A program made the position numbers and the translations under genes. DNA of 64,000 nt, taken from contig JAJTTP010000001.1 in assembly GCA_023313575.1 (NCBI GenBank), positions 4,774,001 to 4,838,000 of the forward strand, written 5' to 3'. This document shows, piece after piece, positions 10,705 through 24,063 of this stretch. The number at the start of each line of letters is the position of its first letter. Positions within the stretch are counted from its first letter, which is position 1. The notes under the pieces are model-generated. The model had not been told where the DNA came from. It worked only from the letters and a program-made list of their open reading frames with translations, and did no database searches. The stretch is from Eutypella sp. D-1. Taxonomy: Eukaryota; Ascomycota; Sordariomycetes; Xylariales; Diatrypaceae.

Positions 10705-13700
10705 GGGAAATTTACATCGCTATAGTTATTAGGCGTTAAAAATATTCAAGGTGGTGCGGTGCCAGGCGTGCCATAATGGACACCCAGGTTCAATCGATTC
10801 GTCTCGTCGTACGAGCTACTTTTTTAGATATTACTCAAATTCCTACCTCACTTTCTTCCCAGCATGGAAATCGACCACCCGTCCCAAAAATTCTTCCATT
10901 GTAGAAAAGTAAGGCAACAACCTGGCTCCTTACGCCTTGCCCCTTAAACTGGCCGGCGCCACAGGTCCGGCGCCGTACACTAGACTATTTAGATATGAGG
11001 TCCTAAATATTCTAAGGCTTTAGCGGTTCCATATACCCATCCATATTTAATGAGACACTCCTTTCTACTGACCTATCAGGTCGTAGATAATTAATTTGGA
11101 AGTCTGGTGGCTCCCCTGTCTACCGCCACAATCGTCCGTCTCACCATTCAAACTCCAGGTCGTATTTCCTTCGCGCCCCACGAGTTGTCTGTTTGTCTAC
11201 CCTGCAACAATGATCATCATTAGGTAATATGTGAGGAAGCCTTCATGGGGCATGATAAGAATACCCGTCACTACATCAAGATCCATGCGATGAAACTGCC
11301 TATCTTGAAGACATGGGGCTCCTTCTATGAGATATTTGAGGGAATTGTCTTTGCTTGGGTAGCAACGAATAGGAAAGAATGTGATCTTGTTGTTTTCTAC
11401 TCGCTCTTTACATCGCAAAGGTTGAAGGCTGGTTCGAGGATAGAATACTCTATTGAGCACGCGCAAGTCATCCATCAATCACATAAGTGTCGATCTCCCG
11501 TTTTCGTATTTAGCTCATTGAGTTTCCCGGGAGGTATTCGGTTGGGCCCTAATTTGCCTCCTATGCAAGTTGTTCGTTGACAACCACAACTACAAGGGTT
11601 ACTGTATGTACGTAGGGTGGGAGATTGTTGAGGCTTATCATGAAGTTTACCCTGGCTCGCAAGTCATACAACTAAAAGAGCAAGTCTGTAGACTCAAATA
11701 TATTACTCTCTTTTCTGCTTTCTCTTAATATTTATAGACCATTAAATATCAGTCACAGCCATCAGTGCATCAAAGTTCGTCCAGATTCACCCAGATAACA
11801 CCTTCGAGATGTGCAATTGCAATGACTACCTGAAGAGCAGCAGCTTACGGGCTTGACTAGACTAGACAGCTACCCGCTTCTCGCTAGGGATCCTAGGACG
11901 ATATGTGAAAAACAGTTGTTAGTGTGAGCGGCTGGTATCTTGGAAACCTTTACATCTTAGATATACTTATCGAAAGGATAACTACTATACGAGTGAAGCT
12001 AGCTTGGTAGAAGAGGGTGGCAGAGGCGCGTGGCACATGCCATCACTACTTCGGTCGTTCAGGCTGATAGAATACTTAATCCAGTCACCCGGCAAGTACT
12101 CCAGTTAGGAGCTTGTCCATAGCACCGCTCAGTGCTTATGGTTAGATATTCACATTGAAATTGAGCCCGTTATTGCAAGAACCACGTCCGCAGGCTGTGT
12201 CCCGATCCTCACGCTCTCTCGTTTTCGCTGCCCTTGTTCGACATCCGTCCTGCCCGCGGAGGTGCTGGAGGTGGCGGCGGCGGCGACGACGACGGCACGC
12301 ATCTCTTACCCCACCGTAATTGCTTGCGGTGCTTTAGGCGCTCGAAGACGTTGAGGCCCGCCCTAGGAGGGCGGAGACCGTAAACGGCAGGCACGGTGCG
12401 ATTCCGATGTAGTGGTCGCTCGTGTGTTTATATCACGCGATTTCATAGTGGCGGTTCTCGTTGCTGTGATACCTCTCGCGGTGCGTGCGGTTGCGAGTGC
12501 TGGACGGTCCGTCCGCACGGCGGCGCTGGGGTCCGAGTCGTCGTTACCCGCCTTCCCCTTTGTCGTACCCGGCTGGGTCGTGTCTGTTCATTTGAAGGTA
12601 ACGAGGGGGGGGGGGTGGCAACGGACCTTGTTGAACACGGTAGTAAGCGAGAGGACGGTGACGTATTTATCCTCGTATGTAATGTAGACGCGACGATGAA
12701 GTAGACTACCAAGGCCGTCCTCTTCAGAGTATCGATAGCCTGCGCCTTGGGCTCCCTGGAATCCCTAAACAGGGTACCTTTCTTCTAAAATACGTGCCGC
12801 CTTCCGGAGAACGTTTCCATGCACCCAGGACTCGTCGACTGCTCATTCGCGCGAGTAAGCTGTCCGCGGCCCACGTAGTAGAATGGTCGTCGGACTAGAC
12901 CAGCTTCTAGGGTCAAGCTCACGACAGCCCTTTGTCGACTATTCGATCATATCTTCTCATCATCTGAGGGGTTTAGTATAGTCTTTCCAGCTCGGAGATC
13001 CCATGAATTGACAAGGCCGAACCCATCTCTTATATACATCTCAAGGCCGGCCGCATTGGCGCTAGATGGAAGAAAGTGGCCCGGGAAGTTGGTTAACAAA
13101 CTGGCTGCATCGGGGAGTCAAGAACTACCGCCTCTAGCCTACCAGTAGAAGTTACCGGCCCTCTCTTCGTGGTTCGTATAAATACGACCACGACTGGGTA
13201 GGTAACTGCCGGGGCTCTCATTGCATCGCCCAGAGCCGTAGCGTCGGCGGCATGGACAGCGAGGTGCTGGGCTTCTCACCGCTATTTACTGTCTTACTCA
13301 AACAGAGCAGCTCCGGGCCAGTACCATTACTAGCGACGCTCAAGCCGTGTGGACGATTACAGCTCATTGCATATGCTCTAGGCAAATGACGTATCTCCAA
13401 TGATGCCACACAATCCAGAGTTTGGACTACCGCAGATGTAAAATATGATTCCATGGGGCGCATACGGAAGATGTAAAAGGGGATGCTGAAGTGGCAGCGC
13501 AGGTATACATTTGGGAAGACAGTCATCTAACTAGCAAGGGCTCTTCAGCTACACGAATGCATGCTCCAGCGGCTTAAGCGTGTGGCGCTGAGACGGCTGG
13601 ATGCACGCTGGCATGGGTCGCGGGGGCGCCTGGGACCGTACCGAAACGTAGGAGCCACGGTGAATGAGTATGGCAAGACCGTCTTGGTCGCCCGGCAAGC

Positions 13701-14402
13701 CGTACTAGCTATAAGCCGAGAGGCGAATTCAAAGCGATGAAGCAACTCTTCACAGCCCAGCCGAGAAAAACCTGTCAAGTTCTGTGAGGCACACATGAGT
13801 GGTTGGAAAAGCATAGAGTGGCTTGCATCATGCATCTGCGGCTGCATCTATGATTGGTCATCCACCACCACCACCGCTGGCACCGTCGTCTTTGTGGGTA
13901 CGATATCGAACCGATCGAGTGAGCCGAGGAGAGCCAACAGGATAGATCGACAACCCCAGCTAGGTAGGCCCTGCAGGCTGTTTAATAACTGTGTCATCTC
14001 TCATCGTTGCCGCGCAGTTTCTCCGCTGCCTGCATAGTCCCACCACTTAAGCAGAGCAATTCTTAGCTTGAGTACGGTTCGTCAAAAGGGGCTGGGTGAG
14101 CCCAGTCTTGGCCAATCAGCCATTCCGGGTGTACGTATATACTCAAACGTGTGGTGAAGAGATAGCCGAATCTTCCTCTCTCGACGTTATGGCGGCAGTA
14201 TACACAAGCATATTTGCACAGTAGCGTCCAAGAGAGGGTGTGCTAATTACCAGCATTGGCAGCCAACCTCAGCAGCAGCAGCACTCGACCACTCGACTCG
14301 TCTCGCCAAAGGCCAAGCCAAGACTTCACAGCTAAGCAGAAAGCTAGATAGTCTGACCTCGTAGATGCGGTGATTGCTAAGTTACTCAAATGCCAGAGTT
14401 GG
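10705..14402. other. Intergenic, 3.7 kb, convergent
   Basis: This lies between the 3' ends of the membrane-protein gene and the minus-strand helicase. Open frames up to about 110 codons occur on both strands (for example 11.2-11.6, 12.2-12.7 and 13.2-14.0 kb), but none shows a domain, good splice continuity or consistent codon bias. There is a G run of 11 at 12605-12615. Nothing is recognised. Confidence 0.5.
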
Positions 14403-17400
14403 TTATTCTTCGTCGAGTTGTTGCTGCATCTCGATTTCTATTTAGGGTTAGTGACGTCGGCGTGATAATGAGACATGGGGATTTCGTACGCCACAAACGG
14501 TTTGCAGAGTCTGCTATGATTTTGGCTTTCGCAAGAAGCTTTTCCTCATACTTCTGATCGTCCTTAAATAGGCCCATAGGTCGTGCTTTGCTCGGTTGGG
14601 CCTGAGTTGGTATGTGTTAGCTTTCAATGGCCTTACCATACAACCAACATCAAATGCAAATATTATCAGGTGAGGTCTTACCTGCATGAGGACCGGCACT
14701 AGCTCCTTTGGATCTGCATTCGCAATTGCTGCAACGGACTTGAACCCGTTCTCGTAGAAGACTCGAGCAGTCCGACTCTTGACAAACGTTATCTTGGACA
14801 GCGCCAGAAGGTCAGATTTTGCGCCGGCTCTGAGTCGGTCTGAGAAGTGGTCGAGAATCGCCGCCATAGCCCTAACGAAATTAATATAGTCATTACCACA
14901 AGACGTTTAGGTGCTTAGAGTATGGCCAAACTCACCCCCATCCCATGTGTTCGCAGAATTTGACCATGCCAGCAGCGAAGCCCGTGCATGTCTGTGCTAA
15001 CGTCTGCACCGTACCACGAGGTGTATCATACTTGCGTGCTACTACATGTATGGGCATTTCATTGCACAGGTCTCGTAATTGAAGGGCCAGATAGAATCTA
15101 CGATAGACCCGGGAGATTTCTCTTTCTTCTGTTGTCCCTTCTTTGAGAGTTCCGCCCTGTGCCCTTTTCAAGGTCAGTACCATCACTTTCCTGGGGCGAT
15201 CTTGGAGAGCCTTACATTTTATTTATGATGGTGGGTTTTAGGCCCAGAAATGCTAGCACGCGGAGGCCGCTGTCGTCCAGCGTCTCCATTTCTTTTCTGA
15301 AATTTTGCCAATTGACTGACATGGATAGGTCATGAACGGGCGTGAAGCAGTAGAGCACGTGCATCTCGCCATCCATGACGAAAGCTTGCAAGGCACGTTG
15401 CATCTCGCGATGAATGAAAGCACCATGCTTCGGCTCAAGGGATGATGCGACTACGGCCTTTCCCAGCTGCGTCGCCGTATATGAACGAGCGGAGTCGACC
15501 TCTACGAATCCCATACTTGCAAGATCCTCAAGGCCTGAGTCGATGTGGTCGGAGATGGCATCAGAGGTAGCTGAAAGACTCAGAAGACTCTTCTGAAAGT
15601 ATTCACTGATCGTATCCCTCGAATCCGCGAGCCTGATTGCGATAATTTCCAACAGTGCCCGAAGTATGCGCTGCTTCTCAGTTGCTAAGCCACTAGAGAG
15701 CTGGGGTAGTTCGGCAGACATGAGATCAATCACATCTTCTAGGTCCGTCTCGTGACAGCACAGGAATGTCTCCCCAATTTCGTCCTTTCCCTTCCTCCCG
15801 GCTCTCCCTCTCATTTGACGGAGCATCGACGGACCAACGAGACGTGGACCCATTCGTGCGCCATGTAGTATCACCCTCCGGGCAGGTAGGTTTATCCCGG
15901 CAGCTAAGGAACAAGTTGCTGTGATGACCTTGAGAACACCAGAGTCGTAGGCGCTCGCGATCAAGTCGCGTTCTTCTGTAGTCATGCCAGCATGGTGGAA
16001 GGCCACACCGAAAAGGACGGTCTGCTCTAATGTCCGGTCTAGCTCGGTGTTGAGGTTCCGTAAATCTCTTATCAGATCTTCTCTCTTCTCGCGGGTATCT
16101 TCATCGTAGTGATGACTAGGCGGAAGGGTTTGACTTATAAAACGCGCGTCGGATTCACAGCGGTGCCGGCTGCCACAGAAAACCAATGCACCATAACCCG
16201 ATTTAGCTGTTTCACTAGCTAGAGAAACGACGGCGTTCAGCACAGGATCCTGAAGTTCCTTGTGTTCGCTGGTATCAATAGTGCCAAAAGGTGTCATCTC
16301 TTGAAGAGCTGTGACAGGACTTGATCCAAGCTGGCTCGCTGTTTTGATGAGAGATTTGGTGGTGGCGGGATAAATGCGATTATCGCATACCACGTGCTCT
16401 TCCACGGGCACCGGCCGGTAAAATGTGACATATGAGTGCGCATCCAGCCATTCTGCCAATATTTCGATGTTCTGTGTAGAAGTCAGATATACAGACTATG
16501 GGCCGGTGAATCGGTACTAGAAACAGTGCTTACCGACAGCGTTGCGCTCATACCAACGATTTGAATATCCTGACCAAGGCATAGAAGCTTCGTCGCAATA
16601 AGCTCCATGAGATATCCACGATGGTCATCGTCTACCATGTGCAACTCGTCAAGGACAACAGCTCTGAGATCTGATACGTGGCCGTCATCAATAGCCGAAT
16701 TTATAAGTATATTTGCCTAGTAGCTGATCAGTTTAAGTAGCACATCGTGGCATTAAGTGCCGGGATTCGTACCTTCTCAAAAGTGCAGACACCAATCTCG
16801 AAGTCTGACCATGTAGCTCTGATTTTACCACCACCAAAAAAACCGACGACTCTGATGCTGTCTTCATCCGCCCGCCTTTGCCAAAGCCTCTGCTTTCCAG
16901 GGACCTCTCCGGCCGGTTGCCGCTTGATTCCTTCAACGACTCTCCGAAGCCATCGGACCTTTTCTTGCACAAGAGCTACGTAGGGTACCACGAGTAGAGC
17001 TTTGGCGTTTCTATTCTCAAGAACCCTTTTTAGCATCAGAATATCGGCCACTAAAGACTTGCCACCGCCCGTTGGTGCAGCATAGACGAGGTTTTTCTTC
17101 CCGGTCAAAAGCCCTGGGCCCATCAAACACTGCTTTTGCCATGGATAGATTTCATTGATACCGAGAGCTCGAAAGTTCTCGACTAGTGAATCCGGCAGGC
17201 CATATCGCGGATGTGATAGCGAGAGCGCCCTGTCGATCACTGAGGTTGGAGTGGCGGATATAACTTTCCGCTGGGAATATTCAGAAATGGTAGAGGCATC
17301 AGTCTCAACCGTACGGGTAATTTTACTCGCAACTAGCCTTGGCAACTCCCGCCCGAGTACTTTTGCAGGGCGAAACGAAGTGCGCTTCTCTAGCTGTTCG

Positions 17401-17546
17401 GAGTCTTCCGGGAGTGTTCTCTTGGTACCGGCAATAGTAGTTGTGTGGAAAGTGGTCGCATGAGTTGTCGTAGCCTCGACCGTAGTCCGGTGAAGGGTAC
17501 TTCGGTGGCGTTCCATTACAGAGTGAGACCTACTCAGGTCGGGCAT
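14403..17546 (-). CDS. HELQ: HELQ/Hel308-type superfamily 2 DNA helicase
   Basis: Seven minus-strand exons are 17546..16773, 16716..16534, 16471..15216, 15163..14936, 14871..14682, 14601..14490 and 14437..14403. They join in frame to 925 residues. Motifs in order: PWQKQC (Q-motif, about 135), APTGGGKS (Walker A, 157-164), DELH (Walker B, 281-284), GMSATLS (motif III, 313-319), SLAAGINLPAR (motif V) and QMRGRAGRKG (motif VI, about 538-547). The C-terminal part has the winged-helix and helical ratchet plus RDLCNEMPIHVVARKYDTPR. The helix-hairpin-like region near SRTARVFYENGF follows, and the end is IEMQQQLDEE. Known role: ATP-dependent 3'-5' unwinding at stalled forks and in crosslink and recombination repair; fungal relatives include MUS301. 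There is no polymerase domain, so it is not a full PolQ. The last two exons are short and were placed by family-like ending and splice consensus. Confidence 0.92.
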
Positions 17547-19670
17547 GCCAGGATATGCGTCTATGAGCTAATAAGTAGTAGGTAAGGGGGGGAAGCCAGG
17601 GTTCACGTGCAATAGGCTCGGCTTCACCGTGCCATCGTCCAGTACAAGTGATGATGTGAATCATCAATAACGTGTCTAGTAATACGATTAAGAGAAGTGA
17701 TGGATCAACGCTGCCTGAGCTAAGATTGGGTTTTGTCTCCTCTTCGATATGTTTAAGTGTAGATTCTCAGCGACCAACCCAGACAGGTTTACATATCTAC
17801 ATACCTAGGTAGGTATTCCCCACGGTTAATTGCACGAAAACAACACGCTGTCACGTGCGTATAAGTAGTGGAATTGAGGAGTATTAGTTGACCTAGTTCC
17901 AAGGTTGTAGGCAGGTATGCAGGTATGCAGACTTGACGCACGTGGCTTCCGCGCCAGTCTACTTAAGTCTAGTCCAGCTATTTAGGTTGTCATTTTGGTG
18001 GTACGTGCATGTATTATATAGCATTCCGTCATTTGCCGAATGAGGAAGTGGATTTCTGCATCAATCCATCTGTCCATCTATGGATGGGTTATCGGGTTAT
18101 CACGCTGTGAGGAGTACCTAAACCCTTCGAATTCATAAATAATCCTTATATTTTCTCCTATGCGGCTAAGTATGTCATTTCTCTGCATATACCATGTACC
18201 TATGCCATAGTATGGAATTGGCCACCATTGCGTGGTAACCCTTGGGAGGCTATGATACCACGAGAGTACTAGTCGACTTTATCTTACATCCGCCTTCAAG
18301 GACTTGCCTAGGTAGGTAGGTATTTTGAAGATGTATATTTACCTCTCGATCATCAAGAATACACCCAGGTATTATATATTTCTCCATTGCATCCATGGAT
18401 TTGACTTGGAAGTTACCAATTGGTTCATATCCATACGAGCTCATCCGTAAGGTTCGAAAGGCGCTGAGGCGTCGGGGCTATCCACCCCGCTCCTCCGATA
18501 GCCCGATTACCCACATCTGGGCACCTACTGACCTATGTACGTATGTACATCGTGAAAAAGCTGATACGATTTGATTGGTTCATTTGTTCTTGGCCCCCGT
18601 TCGCATTGCATTCCACACTTTAGGCTTGTGCTTCGGGCCGTAGGGACGACTTTGCACTTGTATTTTCAACGTCAATCGAATGATTGTGCGAACCATATGT
18701 TTGCTGTGAGTAGAACATGTTCATTCAATCACATACCGCTTCATGTTGAATATAACGTGAAAACTACAAGGAATCCACATAAACTCAATTGTTGCACTTG
18801 TTCTAATACAGGGAGACGACGCTCCGGTGGCTGTTCCGATGATGCGACCACGACCACCGGCCACCGACGCCCGAACGAACCTAAACCATTACTTCTCACT
18901 CAGAAAATGGAGGCGAACTACTCAAGGATGCATAAAGCTGGCAAGGAGACCGCTGCTGACTGGAATTAATAGTCAGATAGTTAATGAAGGGAAGTGAGCA
19001 TTATGTGGCCGTCTTATCCTGCCGTGACCGGCGCTATTGACGATGTGTGAAAGTCTCTGTAATAGGTTTGGTATGGCTTGGGCCGATTAGCTGTGGCGAT
19101 CCACAACAAGTGACGCATTAAAAGGCTCTCAACCTCCCTTGCCTACTTGTCTACCAGTCTACTACATAAATTCACCTACCAACGCTATGCGACTTGGCAT
19201 ACAAACTGATCCAGACCCTATCGCACTAAATAACGAGAGTTATTATTGTTTTACTTACACCAACTTAAGTGTGTTCTCATTGTAAATACTCGACAGTCCT
19301 AGGTAGATGTGCCTGCGGTAGCTCTTCTAATTATAAGCGGAAGGGGATACTTGATAGGTCATCTAGAAATGCGGGCGAACCCCTGTGGCGAAAATCCATC
19401 GGTATCCTTGGCACACAACCCTCCAATCGGCCACTTCGACCCCAGCCAGCCAGCCCTGCTCGTTATACCATACAAGCTGGCAAGTCTTCGTGGTTGTACT
19501 CACAGACTGCCAGGAGGCCAGGAGGCCAGAAAGCTTGCTGAAATCCGAACCTCTATTAGCTGCATCGTTACGGCGAGGGCACAGATGAAACAAGGGAAAA
19601 ATAATCAATGTTTCGTGACTCGATTTCCTGAGCCCTCTTAGGCAGTAAGGTTCCAACTACATATATAGGC

Positions 19671-19693
19671 ATATATATATATGTGTGTGTGTC
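19671..19693. repeat. AT then GT dinucleotide microsatellite
   Basis: An (AT)n run passes directly into (GT)n. It is intergenic. Confidence 0.8.
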
Positions 19694-21034
19694 TACCCAA
19701 AATATTCCAAGGTTAACACCGACGACGGGAATTGCGATGGTACTAGTAGGGTTAATGGGGCGACTGGTTCCCTGCACATTCGTCTTGATGGAGTGGCTGA
19801 CACTTCTTAGGAACGACTTAACGTCAGATGCCCCCATAAGAACATTCCTTGCGAGGTAGAAGAGTATGGAAACAAGCATATTTTTCTGTCGTCGTGGGCA
19901 TGACGACAATGTGCCACAGACACCTACTAGATAACCTTGCACTAACTCAGAAAAGCAGTACTGCTCCCATCGCCTATACTGTCCACCGCGCCATCCTCTA
20001 TCTTTCGCACACATGCAGTCCTCCACCATAGGCGGGGGCGGGCGGACTTTCGAGGATTGTCAGCATAGGTGAAGGGATCAAAGGGAGCTTCTTTTGCCGT
20101 ATGGCAATCATTTCAGTCCTCTAGGTATATATATGTAGGCCTGCTGCAGGCATACATACATCACGGCGATAGATTCTCATTGCGTGTCCAGGTGACATTT
20201 GACCAAATTGATAGGTGGTACTTAAGATCCCTGTTACATGTGACCTTCCGGCCTTCTTCGATCTTCAAAGTGGGGGTGCACATATACCCACACCCACCAC
20301 ACACAACCCATTCGGCTCGCTTGCTCGCTTCTTCATTATTTATTGCCCGTCATTCAGCGATGTTTCAAAAAATGATGTGGAATGACTCTAGGCTAGCCTA
20401 ATACAATAAGGCTGCTTTGCTTGTACACGTATGAAATTATCTGGCCTCAGGAGAAAATGTAGCATAAGCATAGCCTTGCCGTGCGCAATACGCGGTTTCC
20501 GGGCGACCTGTAAATCCTAGGTAGGCCCATCTCTTGAAAGCACTGCATTAGGCGAATATCTTGTTTTTGGGCGACGACGGCCGCGGATCATTTTATGAGG
20601 GTACACGTCGGTGCCTCCCCCTGTCGGTAACTCCCTAACTACATCCTTTCCGGCCGCAGTCTACGGGGCCGGTACAATCCGTTCTTGGGGCGAAGAACTT
20701 CGGTGTAAAACGTGAAAAGATTGCTTTTAGTTACTGCCAGGAGGATTCGGTAATTGATTTGTGCGAATGGCGGTTGGTTCTCAAGTTGCTGCGTGTGCAC
20801 CAAGTGCTACATGGCATCCCCTCTACTAACTTACCGACCTGCGTTGCAGCCAGATGTAATATATATTATTGGCAATGAACACCACAAGGGCTAGCGAGGA
20901 GCATGACAGCATCACTCACTGTACATCCTTGAGTAAGTACTTCTATAGTGAGTTACAGTATGCCTAATGAAACCTAATGAAATCAATCGACGTCCAGAAG
21001 CCGAGCGACATAACTTGCCAGCTTGCCTCTTTCA

Positions 21035-21052
21035 ATGGATGGATGGATGGAT
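21035..21052. repeat. ATGG tetranucleotide repeat
   Basis: Four tandem ATGG units plus a partial unit, in intergenic DNA. Confidence 0.85.
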
Positions 21053-23451
21053 ACTAGGTAGGCGTAGGTAGTCAGTCAATGGATATCCTGGCGCGCCCTC
21101 TGCCCTTACTGTGGCCGTCGTTACGAAAGGAAAGGTACCGCAGATCTCGCGCTAATAAACCTCGGGCATCTTGGTGCAAAGAATGAGCCCTATCAAAACC
21201 TAAATGGCACCCATCATCGCCTCTCCTCATCTAAGCACATCCGGAGGTAAAGAAAGAAATCATATGTGTGTATCGTATCTCGTATCTATTCATGTTCTCA
21301 TATAATAAGTTAGGAAAAGCTTTCGCTACTAAGCTCCCTCAAATGCGATATACGAGGAGGCTTTGGCAGATATCAGTCGCAGTGCAGGCAATAATATTTC
21401 ATCAGAGACACATGGGTTCCTCTATGTAAAATTAAAATATGTCGATGCGCATTATGTGCAGAAAAAGAAAGCTCAAAGGTAAAAGTGCGTGGCCGCGTGG
21501 GCACAAGGTTGACAAGATATGGAGATGGCGAGGAGTAGCCTGTAGGTTAGGAATCGCAGACCGTTTCGGGAAGTCCTTGGGATGAGGTGAAGTTGAAAAG
21601 TGCGTGCATGTTTGGCAGGAAGCCAAGGGAACAGGGATCAGCCTAGTCGAGACCTCCACCGTCTGTTGAGTCCCGCTCCGTTCCTTTAGTAATGGGTACA
21701 ATGCAACCCGTCCAAGACCATCCAAGACCGCCCAACTCAGTGCGGCAAACGCGCAGATCTGGTAGGATTCCCCTGGCACTCAAAGTATCGGTACCGATCC
21801 ACAGCGCAGAATGAAACCGGCCCCATACATGACGGTACATTCATTAAGTACTTACCCGACTAACCTGGAAAGTATGAGGGTCCATGTCCGGGCAGGCCAA
21901 GTGGAGACGTGTATGGACGTATCTGAGTTACCAGCGGCCCCCGGTCTTCTCCCCAAGCGCAAGGCCTAATTCTTAATTGAAGAGGTACATATGGACTCTG
22001 CAGACAGGTAGATATACGTGCACCACCTCATTAATCCACCGTCGTCCATTCGAATGACCGACCTGACAAGAAATTAGAACTAGAGAGTCAGAGAGACTCA
22101 GGGTAGCAGGACAAATCGAATAAAAGATCCTGTTCGCCTCCCTTCCCCTCCCCTTTCCCCTCCCAGTCTTCCAAAGCCATTCAAACATTCATAATAGATA
22201 CTTCGGTACTTGGCTAAGCGAAAACCGACCACCCGTCAATTTTTCCTTTGTATGGCAACTACTGTACCTTTAATGCAGGTAGGCAAGTAGGTTGGAAGGT
22301 AAAGAAAGGTGTACACATTCTACCCTACTTACCCACCATCTTACCTACATAGCCTAGGTATCTTGTCTTTGTACTTGGTTTACAAGTACATAGAACTCTC
22401 TGCAACAACAAATTCTGGCAGCCCAGCAGCGCAGCTCACCTGGGCAGTGGGCAATAGGTAATAGCCCTGGAGGTAGGCAATTGCATGCGTTCTGATAAGC
22501 TATTTTCAAACTGGGGAAAGTTTACTCGCATTACTAGCCTGTTCCTTTACTTTGGCACTCTGGGCTAGCCTCAGGTACTTGCCTTACTCATTTCTTCCAT
22601 CACCTCACCAGGGCTGTCCTCGTAATAGACCTGACTTCTGTACATAAATACATGAATACATACCTACATACCCGCATAGTCTAGAGTACATAGTAGATCT
22701 ATTCTAATACCTAAGTGCAGGTAGGCTTTTTATAATGGAACACATCACACCACAACCTTGGGAACCTTAACTGGGCATTCAATAAAGCTTGAACAAGCCG
22801 GCCGACAAGCAGAAGTTAGCAAGACTTGGCTTTTTTCTCCAAACTCTCTCTTCCTGTCGTTTATTCTCTACTCTCTTTCCTCTATCCTAGTCGCTCATAT
22901 ATAGACCATCACCTGCAAGTATCTAGAGTACCTACCTACAGCTATTCGGCTACTGGGTCAGGGACACAGACAGCACCCGGACAGCACGTAGCTCTAGGAG
23001 GTGTGATCAAGTCGGACATTACATAAGGGTTACCAGCGGGACAAGCTCATCGTCGTCGATAAATTCTTATTCACTAGACCGGGCGGTTTGCCGGTCTGCT
23101 AGATGAGTAGCCTGGGCTAGCCTACATCGACGAAGTAGGCGAGGTAGGCTTCCATGCCGAGACTTTTGCATACACACACACCTACTTCGAAGTAGTTGGT
23201 TACATTGCCTACCTTACCTACTCTGACTTTGCCCGTACATTTATCTACCGGACGTATTCCGTACAAGCGCGCATCATCACACACCCAATACCCAACGGCC
23301 TAGATAGGTAATAGTCTGTATAGTCTGGGTAGTTGGTCATTGTCTACCCTACTGCCTATTGTCTCCTACCTATGTGATGGGCTGAAGTGGATGGATGGTC
23401 CCGCCGCCTCAGAATCCCCTGGTCATTGCTTGGCTTAGCTTTTGAACTTCC

Positions 23452-23740
23452 ATGTCGGCCTACGTTCTGACTACCCTTCCTGCCTTTTACCTCACCACAT
23501 ACCCGTCCCACATCATATCACAAACTCTCCCACCTTTCTTTCTCTTTCCCATAACTTTCCTTTCCCTCCATCTACATAATTTCCTTCCCACACGCCATCA
23601 GCCATACTGGCATAATATTAACCTCTACCCATATACTCCCCACCCCTTCCCAATATACACACTCCCTCTAATATTCTTTCCCATCCTATCCCGTCAATAT
23701 TATCTCCCTTCCTTTCATCCCTTCCCGTCTCGAGGCCCCA
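23452..23740 (+). promoter_or_regulatory. Pyrimidine-rich tract upstream of SNT2
   Basis: About 290 bases are dominated by C and T on the plus strand, with very few G. CT-rich blocks near transcription starts are a known feature of highly used filamentous-fungal promoters. A long open frame through the block reflects the low stop-codon density of CT-rich sequence, not coding. The start site is inferred, not seen. Confidence 0.4.
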
Positions 23741-24063
23741 CAATCTCCAGGAACCTAGGAAATTGTCCGGCAAGCTGCCCGCGGACCCTAGCTACCGGCA
23801 GTCTCTGGTACTACGTACGAGCGAAACGCTTCACATACCATCATACCATCCTATCATCTGCAGCCAGTGGACAGCACACAATCTGAGCACGTCTACGTGT
23901 CTGGGTCTTCGAAAGTCTACGATTCCCACCCACGTTTGACGGCCGTATGGATCCCGGTTCTTGCCACTTACTCAGGGTTTCCTATTGTTTTTCCTATTAC
24001 TTTCGTTTTGGTGCATATCTGTGTGCAAAGTTGGGTTATCCCACTTTCTGATAATCGCCCGTC

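Larger units (their letters stand above)
17547..24063. other. Intergenic, 6.5 kb, TAGG/CCTA-rich
   Basis: This is the largest gap, between the divergent HELQ and SNT2 starts. Copies of TAGGTAGG, CCTAGGTA and their complements recur, for example near 17.81, 18.31, 21.06, 22.34, 22.93 and 23.21 kb. ATGG and AT/GT microsatellites also occur. The right end, 23.45-23.74 kb, is a pyrimidine-rich, G-poor block that suits a fungal promoter or 5' UTR. An open frame at 20029..19568 (minus, ATG start) has no recognisable domain. I see no tRNA or transposon gene. Confidence 0.55.

Noticed and set aside
14386..14577. Unspliced reading of the HELQ 3' end
   Set aside because: A 52-nt intron at 14489-14438 gives the family-like ending IEMQQQLDEE; the unspliced tail has no resemblance to the family.
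19568..20029. 153-codon ATG-started open frame on minus
   Set aside because: It has no recognisable motif, no codon bias and lies over a microsatellite. It is left uncalled, though it is the best of the open frames in the 6.5-kb gap.
23452..23886. 144-codon open frame upstream of SNT2
   Set aside because: It arises from the pyrimidine-rich block, where stop codons are rare. The translated text is Pro/Leu/Phe/Thr noise.
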